DNA of 64,000 bases. Origin: Clostridiales bacterium. Its GTDB lineage: Bacteria; Bacillota; Clostridia; Oscillospirales; Acutalibacteraceae. Within the stretch, counting starts at the first letter, position 1. The number at the start of each line of letters is the position of its first letter. The notes beneath the pieces are model-generated. The model saw only the letters and a program-made list of their open reading frames with translations. It was not told where the DNA came from and made no database searches. Of this stretch, positions 21,817 through 29,723 are shown piece after piece. The stretch is from assembly GCA_019416455.1 (NCBI GenBank), contig DXXG01000027.1:124001-188000 (forward strand). Reading direction: 5' to 3'. The position numbers and the translations under genes were made by a program.

Positions 21817-22740
21817 TTAAAACAGGGAACTTTCGCTGTCCAGCTTGCGGACCACGAAGTTGGCGGTGATCACCAGGATGAAGCCCACAACGGACTGATA
21901 AACGCCCGCAGCGGAGGACATGCCGATGTTGTTGGTCTGCATCAGGCCGCGATACACGTAGGTATCGATGGTCTGGGTGACGCTGAGCAGGGGACCGGAG
22001 TTCTGGGGAACCTGATAGAACAGACCGAAGTCGGAACGGAAGATGCCGCCCAGAGCCATCAGAGTCAGGATGATGATGGTGGACTTCAGGCTGGGCAGGG
22101 TGATGTTCCAGATCTGCTGCCACCGGTTAGCGCCGTCCACCACAGCAGCCTCATAGAGGGAGTGGTCGATGCCGCAGATAGTGGCATAATACAGGATCAT
22201 GTTGTAGCCCAGGGTCTTCCAGATCTGTACGATCACCAGAATGAAGGGCCAATACTTGGGGGTGTTGTACCAGTCGATAGGCTGCATGCCAAAAGCTTTC
22301 AGCACGGAGTTGTTCACATAGCCGTTGCTGTTGCTCAGGAAAGCGAACACCAGGTAGCTAACGATGACCATGGAGATCAGGTAGGGGATCAGAATCACGG
22401 TCTGGTAGAGCTGCTTGGCACCCTTGCTGCGGATCTCATTCAGGATGATGGCCACAGCGATAGCCAAAACAGTACCTAAAGCGATGAACACCAAGTTGTA
22501 GAGCAGGGTGTTCCGAGTCATGACGAAAGCGTCGTCAGTACGGAATAGGAAGGTGAAGTTGTCAAAACCACACCAAGGGCTTCCGTAAATGCCGTCCCGG
22601 GCGTTGTAGCTGCGGAATGCGATCTGAATTCCGAACATGGGGATGTAACAGTTGATAAACAGGTAAATAGCGCCGGGCACAAACATCAGGTAAAGGGGCC
22701 AAAAGCGCTTCAGCGTCTTCAGCGGTTTGTGCATATCCAT
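21817..22740 (-). CDS. Carbohydrate ABC transporter permease (LplB type)
   Basis: A 307-residue permease with six TM helices of the MalF-like LplB/YteP group. The N-terminal HKPLKTLKRFWPLYLMFVPG entry and the EAA loop YEAAVVDGANRWQQIWNIT are typical. It forms the membrane heterodimer with the 20912-21799 product. It follows the solute-binding protein after a stem-loop that probably lowers its expression relative to the binding protein. Confidence 0.9.
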   Translation of the reverse strand: MDMHKPLKTLKRFWPLYLMFVPGAIYLFINCYIPMFGIQIAFRSYNARDGIYGSPWCGFDNFTFLFRTDDAFVMTRNTLLYNLVFIALGTVLAIAVAIILNEIRSKGAKQLYQTVILIPYLISMVIVSYLVFAFLSNSNGYVNNSVLKAFGMQPIDWYNTPKYWPFILVIVQIWKTLGYNMILYYATICGIDHSLYEAAVVDGANRWQQIWNITLPSLKSTIIILTLMALGGIFRSDFGLFYQVPQNSGPLLSVTQTIDTYVYRGLMQTNNIGMSSAAGVYQSVVGFILVITANFVVRKLDSESSLF

Positions 22741-22763
22741 TCCTCCTTATTAAAATATAGAAA

Positions 22764-22795
22764 GGGGCGGGTCGGGAATCTCCCATACCCGTCCC
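22764..22795 (-). promoter_or_regulatory. Intercistronic stem-loop
   Basis: GGGGCGGGT (22764-22772) pairs with ACCCGTCCC (22787-22795), with an inner GGGA/TCCC helix and no following T run. It sits between the binding-protein gene and the first permease gene, where such hairpins usually protect the upstream mRNA or reduce downstream expression. Confidence 0.6.
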
Positions 22796-22838
22796 TCTCA
22801 TTCACAATGACAAACTTGCAAAAAGTTGAGGAATGGAA

Positions 22839-24449
22839 TTATTCCTCAGCGGCAGAGGACTCAACCTCAGACTCGACAGCGGATTCGGTCTCAGTCTCAG
22901 CAGAATCGCCCTTGGTAGCCAGGAACTCGTCCAGCTGTGCCTGCTTCTCAGCGATAACCTCGTTGATGCCGGCAGACTCCAGAGCAGCCAGGAACTCGGG
23001 AATGACTTCGGCGGGATCGCCAGCCATGCCCCAACGGAGAGCAGTGTTGTACTCGGAAATAACGTTGTTGCAAGCGGTAACCTGGTTCAGCACAGGGTTG
23101 CTGTCCCAAGAGAAGCCCATAGCGGGGCTGGCAACGCCGCTCTTGTTGAACTCGTTGAGCTTGGTCCACAGATCGGGATCAACGCCTTCCCAAACGGGAG
23201 TGATCTGCTGGTTGGGCCATGCCCAGTCAACAGAAGAGTAACCGCTGGCGTTGGGGTCAACACCCTCGGGAGTGGTGATGGTGGTCTTTTCCTCATCGGC
23301 ATAGACCCAATGCTTGCCCTCGATACCGTTGATGAACAGGTTGGAGATCTCAGCATCGGTGTACATCAGGTTCCACAGCTCCATAGCCTTCTCAGGATAC
23401 TCAGCGGAGTAGGGGATGCAGAAGGAGTTGCCGTTGGCCAGGTCGGTGTACTTGATGTTCTGCTCATGCAACTTCATGAACACAACTTCCTTACCGTTAG
23501 CCTTGTAGTTCTCATACTCCTTGCCGGGCTTCCAGTTCTCGAACATAGCGAAGCCGTTGCCGGAGAGCAGGTTGTTCTCAGTGGTGGTGGTAGCGTCGGG
23601 CATAACCAGACCTTCCTGATTCCACTGATACATCATCTGAGCATACTCCATGTACTTGTCGGTAGCATACAGGTTGACAACTTCGGTGCTGTCGGTCAGC
23701 GGATCTTCCAGAACGCCCAGGTTATCGCCCAGGGGGTCGATCAGCAGGGTCTCCTGATAGCCGCCGCTGGCCCAAGAGGGAACCAGGCAGTACATATCGG
23801 GTTTTGCTTCGTGGACTTTCACCAGGATCTCATGCATGTCCTCATAGGTGCCGTACTCGGGAACCTCGATGCCCAGCTCGTCAACGATGTCCTTGCGCAT
23901 GGAGAAACCGGAGTTACGGGAGGTATCCTTCTGGTCAGGCAGAGCATACAGCTTGCCGCTGAAACGGCAGGTGTCCAGGTCAACGGGGTCGATGACTTCC
24001 AGAGCGCCCTGGCCGTACTGCTCCACCAGCTCGTCCAGCTCCATGGCGTAGTTGTTACGCACGATGGTAGCCAGCTGGCCGGAAACGTTGTTGTAGTTCA
24101 GCAGGTCGATGTGCTCGCCGGAGGTTAGAGCCAGGTTGATCTGCTCAGCGTCCTGGCCACGGACCAGCTCGATCTCAGCGCCGATGGCGTCGCGGGTGAT
24201 CTCGCTGACAGCAGCTGCCACTTCTTCGCAGTCTGCGGTGTCGGCGGAGCCGTTGCCCCAAACCACCAGAGTTACAATCTCACCGGAATCGGTGCTGTTG
24301 GTCTCGCCGCCCTCAGCAGCCTCGGAGGTGGTGTCCCCACCAGCGGTGCTGGAGTTGCCGCCGTTGCCGCCGCAGGCAGCCAGAGAGGCAGCCATCAGGC
24401 CGGCAAGCAGAGCTGCGGCGATTCTTTTCCATACTTTCGTCACTTTCAT
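22839..24449 (-). CDS. Extracellular solute-binding lipoprotein (LplA type)
   Basis: A 536-residue lipoprotein whose signal peptide ends at the lipobox LAAC followed by GGNGGNSST and a Ser/Thr/Glu linker. The rest is a type-1 solute-binding fold of the YtcQ/LplA family, which captures complex carbohydrate oligomers. Family traits include a long body with WGNGSADTADCEEVAAAV and the C-terminal acidic, Ala/Glu-rich tail. It heads the three-gene import operon. ATG at 24449 is preferred because AAAGGAG precedes it. The ligand is unknown; pectin- or mucin-type oligosaccharides are plausible only by analogy. Confidence 0.88.
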   Translation of the reverse strand: MKVTKVWKRIAAALLAGLMAASLAACGGNGGNSSTAGGDTTSEAAEGGETNSTDSGEIVTLVVWGNGSADTADCEEVAAAVSEITRDAIGAEIELVRGQDAEQINLALTSGEHIDLLNYNNVSGQLATIVRNNYAMELDELVEQYGQGALEVIDPVDLDTCRFSGKLYALPDQKDTSRNSGFSMRKDIVDELGIEVPEYGTYEDMHEILVKVHEAKPDMYCLVPSWASGGYQETLLIDPLGDNLGVLEDPLTDSTEVVNLYATDKYMEYAQMMYQWNQEGLVMPDATTTTENNLLSGNGFAMFENWKPGKEYENYKANGKEVVFMKLHEQNIKYTDLANGNSFCIPYSAEYPEKAMELWNLMYTDAEISNLFINGIEGKHWVYADEEKTTITTPEGVDPNASGYSSVDWAWPNQQITPVWEGVDPDLWTKLNEFNKSGVASPAMGFSWDSNPVLNQVTACNNVISEYNTALRWGMAGDPAEVIPEFLAALESAGINEVIAEKQAQLDEFLATKGDSAETETESAVESEVESSAAEE

Positions 24450-24547
24450 CTGCTCCTTTCGTCCCAAGTTTATTGGGAGTTTGTTACTATATTGTATCGA
24501 AATTATGAATTGAAATCTGTCAGATTTCCCCGCGGAATTGTTGGAAA

Positions 24548-24650
24548 TCCGACTTTATTAGAAATTATGAATAGGATAATGATAAAAATCCGACTTTATA
24601 ATGTTGATTTTCCGACTTTTCTCCAGTGGGGATAAAAAACCAACTTAATT
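24548..24650. promoter_or_regulatory. Direct repeats, probable response-regulator sites
   Basis: TCCGACTTTA occurs at 24548-24557 and 24589-24598, TCCGACTTTT at 24611-24620, and a weaker ACCAACTTAA at 24639-24648. Offsets are 41, 22 and 28 bases; the first two are close to whole helical turns. They lie in the divergent region between the importer operon and the YesM/YesN-type genes and are likely contacts for the AraC-type regulator. A second repeat, AATTATGAAT, occurs at 24510 and 24562. Confidence 0.6.
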
Positions 24651-24687
24651 CATGTTATACTTAATTCATCATAAGGAGGGCGTCTGA

Positions 24688-26418
24688 ATGTGGATTTTAA
24701 ACAAAAACCACTCCGTTTCCTTCCGCAAAGCGGCTTCTGCCACGCTTGCGGTGCTCGTTGTGCCCCTATTTATTGTAATGATTTTATTTAATTGGTACAC
24801 TATCTATCAGCAACAGATGGCAGTGCGTGAAACACGGCTCAGCACGCTGGGGGTTTATCAGGCGCGTTGGGAGGACACCCTTACCGTGCTGGATGATTAT
24901 CTGGCGGATACGGTGGCCAATGACGCTGATTTTTCCGAATTGGCTTACGCCGGCTCGGAGATCAGAGCTTATTTGGCGTCTCTTCATATCGATACCAATG
25001 TCCGCACCCTGCTGCGGGCGTATGAACTGGTGGGAGCCTTTTTCCTGTACTCTCATACATTTGATTATTACCGTCTGATCTATACGGATTCCTATAATTT
25101 AGATGATCTGGCGCTGCTGCGCAAAACAGTGATCCAAGCCGGGAGCGAGGACACGGTTACCAATTATTGGAAATGGGTGGAACTTTCCGACCGGACCGTG
25201 CTGCTGTTCGTATACAATTATCATGGCACGGTGATAGCGTCCATGGTGGACCCGTCCCAGCTGGATCTTTCCGGTTTGGGAGAGGAGGGCCATATCTTCT
25301 TCGCCATGCCCGGAGGAAAGCCCTACTGCTCGGCCACCTCCTTAGGAGAGGAGAGCCTGCCTACCGTTGAGCCGAGAGAAACGGTGAAATGGACGCTTTC
25401 CGCAGGAGAACTGTATGAGTTGACCTGCCTGGAGCTCTCCGGGGATATGGGAGCCATTTATTTCGCTGCGCCGTATAAAACGGTGTTCCAGCAGCTGAGC
25501 CCCATACAGTTTTTACTGTTGACCATCACGTTTGTGCTGTTGGCTTGTATCCCTGTGTCCTGGCTTACCCTGCGCCGGCTGCTGCTGGAACCTGTGGGCA
25601 GCCTGACCCGCACCATGGAGGCCATTCAGGGAGGGGATACGTCCATTCGGGTGCCCCAGACCTCCTGGATCTCCGAGGTGAACCAGATCTCCCAGACAGT
25701 AAACACCATGCTGGATACCATCCGCCAGCAGAAGATTGACGCCTACGAGCAGCGGCTGGCCACCCAGCACGCTCAACTGCAATACCTCCACTTGCAGATC
25801 CGGCCCCATTTCTTTTTGAACTGCTTGAACATCATCTACTCCCTAGCGGGGGAGAAGAAATACCAGTCCATCCAGGAACTGGCGCTGAACCTGTCTGTGT
25901 ATCTGCGGCACATTTTCAAAGACGGGTCCAAACTGGTGCCGCTGGAAACGGAATTGGCCTCGGTGGAGAATTACATCCATATCCAAGAAGCCGGCGCGCA
26001 GATCCCGCCTCAGCTAAAGGTGATCATCGACGCCGACACGCCCAAGGTGATGGTGCCGCCCCTGTCCCTGCTCACCTTTGTGGAAAATTCTATCAAACAT
26101 TCCAGCCGGCAGGATTCTCCATTGGAGATCCGCATCAAATGCAGCCGTCTGGCGGGAGAGGAAGAGGGGACAGGCTTCCTGTATGTGACCATTAGCGACA
26201 ACGGGGGAGGCTTTACAGAGGAACAGCTGAAGGAGCTGAACAGTCCGGGAGAGGATATCTATACCGACCGCCACGTGGGGATCGCCAATATCCGCAACAG
26301 GCTCCACCTGCTGTTTGGCTCTCAGGCCACCCTGTCCTTCCGGAACCTGATCGACGGCGCCTGTGTCGAGTTGTTTCTGCCGATAAATTCTGAGAAAGAT
26401 GAGGGTGAATTGGGATGA
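24688..26418 (+). CDS. YesM-type sensor histidine kinase
   Basis: A 576-residue membrane sensor of the LytS/YehU-like class (His_kinase PF06580). TM1 is near residues 14-36, followed by an extracellular sensing domain of about 240 residues, TM2 near 275-298, a HAMP region to about 350, and the kinase core. The phosphorylated residue is H374 in LQIRPHFFLNCLNIIYSL. The ATP-binding part has FVENSIKHSS (N box) and ISDNGGGF (G1 box). It overlaps the response-regulator gene by four bases. Typical partners control carbohydrate import operons, which fits the divergent Lpl-type importer. Confidence 0.93.
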   Translation: MWILNKNHSVSFRKAASATLAVLVVPLFIVMILFNWYTIYQQQMAVRETRLSTLGVYQARWEDTLTVLDDYLADTVANDADFSELAYAGSEIRAYLASLHIDTNVRTLLRAYELVGAFFLYSHTFDYYRLIYTDSYNLDDLALLRKTVIQAGSEDTVTNYWKWVELSDRTVLLFVYNYHGTVIASMVDPSQLDLSGLGEEGHIFFAMPGGKPYCSATSLGEESLPTVEPRETVKWTLSAGELYELTCLELSGDMGAIYFAAPYKTVFQQLSPIQFLLLTITFVLLACIPVSWLTLRRLLLEPVGSLTRTMEAIQGGDTSIRVPQTSWISEVNQISQTVNTMLDTIRQQKIDAYEQRLATQHAQLQYLHLQIRPHFFLNCLNIIYSLAGEKKYQSIQELALNLSVYLRHIFKDGSKLVPLETELASVENYIHIQEAGAQIPPQLKVIIDADTPKVMVPPLSLLTFVENSIKHSSRQDSPLEIRIKCSRLAGEEEGTGFLYVTISDNGGGFTEEQLKELNSPGEDIYTDRHVGIANIRNRLHLLFGSQATLSFRNLIDGACVELFLPINSEKDEGELG

Positions 26419-27989
26419 CCGTATTACTTGTAGATGATCAGATCAGCATATTGAGCGGCCTGATCTCTGGATTGGACTGGGATACACTGGGGATCACGGC
26501 CATACGGACCGCCACCAGCGCCGCTCAGGCCAAGGTGATCTTGAAAAAGGAGCCGGTGGACATTCTGCTGTGCGACATCGAGATGCCCGGGGAGAACGGC
26601 CTTTCCCTGCTGCGCTGGGCACGCAACAACGGTATGGATTTTGTCTGCGTGTTCCTCACTTCCCACGCGGATTTCCTTTACGCCAAGGAGGCCATTCAGC
26701 TTAACTGCTTCGATTACATCCTTCAGCCCGCTCGGTATGACGAGATCCAGGCGACGGTGGTGCGGGCCATCGCCCGAGTGAAGGATACCAGCGCGGACAA
26801 AGAACTGCGCCACTATGGCCTCATTGCCAAGAGCCAGGAAGGGGCTCTGTTCCAGAACTTGTTCAGCGACTGGAGCGCCGGAAAGTCTCTGTCCATCTCC
26901 GCTGTCCAGAAGGTGCTGCGGAAACTGGGTCAGAACGTGGACCTGGATACCCAGTGTTTCATCATCTGGGGCCATCTGCTTCGGTGGCGCACGGAACCCT
27001 GGTCTACTCAGGAATGGGTCTACGCCGTGAACAATGTGATCGCCGAGGTCTATGAGACCGCCCAGTGTGGGATCCTGCCTTTTTCCATCGATCGCACCTC
27101 TCTGGGGTGGTTCGTATACGCTCCCCTAGGGCAGTTTCCACACCTCAGGGAAGCTCTCGCTCCCCTGAACCAGGCATATCTGGCTATCTCCCAGCATCTG
27201 CCCTGTGATATGGCGTTTTATGTCAGTCCCGTGGTGCCCTTGAAGGAGATCAACGATCAGTCCGCCCTGCTGCTGGACGCCCGGGAAAACAATGTTTTGC
27301 GGGAAAGCGGTATTTTCCGGCCTACCCATCGCTCGGACCATCTCCATGTGGAGAAGCTGCTGGATACGGTACAGCTGCGCCGCTGGGAGACCCTGCTGGC
27401 GGAGGGCTTGGGTTCTGTGGTCCAGGAGGAAGCCATGCGGTATCTGGATTCCCTGGTGGAGACCGGGGAGATGGACCAGCGGGTGCTGCGGAATTTCTGG
27501 ATCCAGTTTCAGCAGGTGGCGTTCAATGCCGCCCGGACTCTGAAGCTGGATTCTCAAGAGCTACTGGAAGCTATTGAGCGGGGCGATAAAGCCACCTCTC
27601 TCCAGGAGACCCAGACGGCCCTGAAAGAGCTGACAGAGTGCTTCCCCAAAAACGAGCAGTTTGCCGGCAACGAGAAAAAATTGGTAGAGCAGGTGCGCAA
27701 GTACGTGGAGGAGAACCTGGACCAGACCCTCAGCGTCAACGACGTGGCTGCCGCCCTGTTTATGAACGGGGATTACATTTCCCGAGTGTTCAAAAGCGAG
27801 GTGGGCACACCTCTGAAGGAATACATCATCCAGCGGAAGATGGAGTCCGCGCGGCTGCTGCTTACCACCACGGAGCTGCCGGTGAGCGTCATCGCCTCCA
27901 AACTGGGGTACGACAATTTCTCTTACTTCTCCCAGGTGTACCGCCGGTGCATGGGGATCACCCCCAGCGAGGAGCGGAAACGAAAGTAA
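26415..27989 (+). CDS. YesN-type response regulator, REC plus AraC DNA-binding domain
   Basis: A 524-residue regulator. The N-terminal receiver has acidic pocket D7/D8 in LLVDDQ and the phospho-acceptor D54 in LLCDIEMPGENG. A middle domain of about 260 residues of unknown role is followed by a C-terminal AraC/HTH_18 pair (LSVNDVAAALFMNGDYISR and ITPSEERKRK-type ending, with YDNFSYFSQVYRRCMGI in the second helix). It overlaps the kinase gene. Its probable targets are the TCCGACTTTA repeats between this operon and the importer. Confidence 0.93.
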   Translation: MTVLLVDDQISILSGLISGLDWDTLGITAIRTATSAAQAKVILKKEPVDILLCDIEMPGENGLSLLRWARNNGMDFVCVFLTSHADFLYAKEAIQLNCFDYILQPARYDEIQATVVRAIARVKDTSADKELRHYGLIAKSQEGALFQNLFSDWSAGKSLSISAVQKVLRKLGQNVDLDTQCFIIWGHLLRWRTEPWSTQEWVYAVNNVIAEVYETAQCGILPFSIDRTSLGWFVYAPLGQFPHLREALAPLNQAYLAISQHLPCDMAFYVSPVVPLKEINDQSALLLDARENNVLRESGIFRPTHRSDHLHVEKLLDTVQLRRWETLLAEGLGSVVQEEAMRYLDSLVETGEMDQRVLRNFWIQFQQVAFNAARTLKLDSQELLEAIERGDKATSLQETQTALKELTECFPKNEQFAGNEKKLVEQVRKYVEENLDQTLSVNDVAAALFMNGDYISRVFKSEVGTPLKEYIIQRKMESARLLLTTTELPVSVIASKLGYDNFSYFSQVYRRCMGITPSEERKRK

Positions 27990-28008
27990 CTGCTATATAT
28001 AAATAGAA

Positions 28009-28042
28009 AGAGGCTGCCGGGAAAACGGCAGCCTCTTTTTTG
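28009..28042. terminator. Bidirectional intrinsic terminator
   Basis: AGAGGCTGCCG pairs with CGGCAGCCTCT around GGAAAA, then TTTTTT. It separates the convergent regulator and hydF genes. Confidence 0.85.
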
Positions 28043-28050
28043 ATGTTAGG

Positions 28051-29250
28051 TTAGGGAAGCAGCTTGTGAAGGTGGGGGAATAGTTCCACGCTCCGTTTCA
28101 GAATGCCCTTCAAATGGGCGATGGTGATGCCGTAATTGGTAAAGGGCACTTCGTTATCTCCGGCAGTCTTTTGACGGTAGGTGATCTCCCGCTGGTTCAG
28201 CATGCAGCCGCCGCAGTGGATCACCAGCTTGTAGGAGGAAAGGTCCTCGGGGAAGTCCCGGCCGGAGGAGTGTTCCAGTAGAAGCTCCTTGCCGGTGTAC
28301 TCTTTCAGCCATTTAGGGATCTTCACGGTACCGATGTCCTCGCACTGGCGATGATGGGTGCAGCCTTCGGCGATGAGCACCTTGTCCCCGTCCTCCAGCC
28401 GGTCGATGGCCGCTACCCCTTCCACGGCGGCATCCAAAAAGCCTTTATATCGGGCCATGAGGATGGAAAAAGAGGTGAGAGGGATGTCTTTCGGCGTGTC
28501 ACGGTCCACCTGGGCGAAAGCCTGGCTGTCGGTGATGACCATGCGGGGCTTTGTACCCAGTTTTTTCAGAGTGTCCGCGAGACCGTTCTCCTTCACCACA
28601 ATGGCTGTGGCGTCGGAATCCAGAATGTCCCGGATGGTCTGTTGCTGGGGCAGGATCAGACGCCCCTTGGGAGCGGCGCTGTCGATGGGGGTCACCAGCA
28701 CCACCAAGTCCCCGGGAGAGAGCAGGTCTCCCACGATCCGCCGGGAGTCCTCCCCGGTTTTTACCAGCCGGGAGATCCGTTCTTTCAGCTCGTGGATGTT
28801 CTCCCCAGTCTGGGCGCTGACCGCCAGTTCTTGATCTCCCAAAGCGGGTGCGGCGGCCAGGTCGCTTTTATTGTAGGCAATGAGATAGGGAATGTCCTTT
28901 TGCCGGAACAGTTCCACCAGTTCCTGGTCGGCGGGGGTCATGCCTTGAGTGGCGTCTACCACCAGCACGGCGCAGTCGGACCGGTTGAGGATCTGCTTGG
29001 TTTTCTTCACCCGCAGCTCTCCCAGAGCGCCTTCGTCGTCAAAGCCGGGGGTGTCGATGATGACCACCGGTCCCATGGGCAGAAGCTCCATGGATTTCAT
29101 TACCGGGTCGGTGGTGGTGCCCTTCACGTCGGAGACCACGGAAAGCTCCTGGCCTGTCACAGCGTTGACCACGCTGGATTTGCCAGCATTGCGCCGGCCG
29201 AAAAATCCGATATGGATCCGTTCCCCGGAGGGGGTGTCGTTCAAGCTCAT
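28051..29250 (-). CDS. hydF: [FeFe]-hydrogenase maturation GTPase HydF
   Basis: HydF is the scaffold that receives the diiron subcluster built with HydE and HydG and passes it to apo-hydrogenase. The 399-residue protein has an N-terminal TrmE-like GTPase: G1 GFFGRRNAGKSSVVNAV, G3 DTPGFDDEG, G4 NKSD. The C-terminal [4Fe-4S] ligands are visible as CTHHRQCED and VIHCGGCM. The ATG at 29250 follows GGAGG with a seven-base spacer. It lies 473 bases beyond hydG in the same direction, so it may be read from the same transcript or from a separate promoter in the repeat-rich gap. Confidence 0.95.
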   Translation of the reverse strand: MSLNDTPSGERIHIGFFGRRNAGKSSVVNAVTGQELSVVSDVKGTTTDPVMKSMELLPMGPVVIIDTPGFDDEGALGELRVKKTKQILNRSDCAVLVVDATQGMTPADQELVELFRQKDIPYLIAYNKSDLAAAPALGDQELAVSAQTGENIHELKERISRLVKTGEDSRRIVGDLLSPGDLVVLVTPIDSAAPKGRLILPQQQTIRDILDSDATAIVVKENGLADTLKKLGTKPRMVITDSQAFAQVDRDTPKDIPLTSFSILMARYKGFLDAAVEGVAAIDRLEDGDKVLIAEGCTHHRQCEDIGTVKIPKWLKEYTGKELLLEHSSGRDFPEDLSSYKLVIHCGGCMLNQREITYRQKTAGDNEVPFTNYGITIAHLKGILKRSVELFPHLHKLLP

Positions 29251-29624
29251 GGATAGACCTCCTTGCAAGTGTGAAATGAAAAACGCCGCAGGCGCGAAAA
29301 AGTTTCGCCCACCTTTTCAAAGGTGGTAGGGGTGCGGGGGCAAAGCCACCGCGGTCTTTGGGGAGGCGCAGCCTCCGAATGATACAGTGACCAGGGCGCA
29401 TGCGTTGCAGGCGATAGCCCTGGGAACGGACTTCCAGCAGAGTGGCTGCCCAAGGCGCTGGGTGGCGTGACGTCCGGGGTTAGGCCTATGCGCTGCGCGC
29501 CGTGCGGCCGAACCCCTGCTGTCTTTTTTGAGCTGCGCCAATAAGGTCGTAAGGCTCCGCCTTACCAACCGCAAGCCTTTTGAAAAAGGCTTGACCGAAA
29601 ACTTTATCCGCCTTCGGCGCAAAT
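29251..29624. other. Repeat-rich gap between hydG and hydF
   Basis: No gene is seen in this part of the 473-base gap. It holds several hairpin-prone segments: AAGCCTTT-TGAAA-AAGGCTT at 29573-29592, AAGGTCGTAAGGCTCCGCCTT, CACCTTTTCAAAGGTG at 29310-29325, and GGAGGCGCAGCCTCC at 29361-29375. Their palindromic style resembles intergenic repeat families common in Oscillospiraceae. No convincing promoter for hydF was found. Confidence 0.5.
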
Positions 29625-29706
29625 CAAGCACTCAGGCCTTGGGCGCGGACGCGCGCTGGCGCCTTTCACAGCGCGGGCGTAAGCCCGCCGCCCAAGGCGC
29701 GATTTG
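29625..29706 (+). repeat. Third copy of the dispersed structured repeat
   Basis: Begins CAAGCAC and ends GGCGCGATTTG. P1 pairs CCTTGGGCG (29637-29645) with CGCCCAAGG (29689-29697). P2 pairs CGCGCTG (29652-29658) with CAGCGCG (29669-29675). P3 pairs CGGGC (29674-29678) with GCCCG (29683-29687) around GTAA. The fold is the same as in the copy at 18181-18260, with compensatory differences in P1. There is no TATAAT in front of it, and it lies opposite to the direction of hydG/hydF transcription. Confidence 0.75.
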
Positions 29707-29723
29707 TCCAGTCCGGCCACGGA

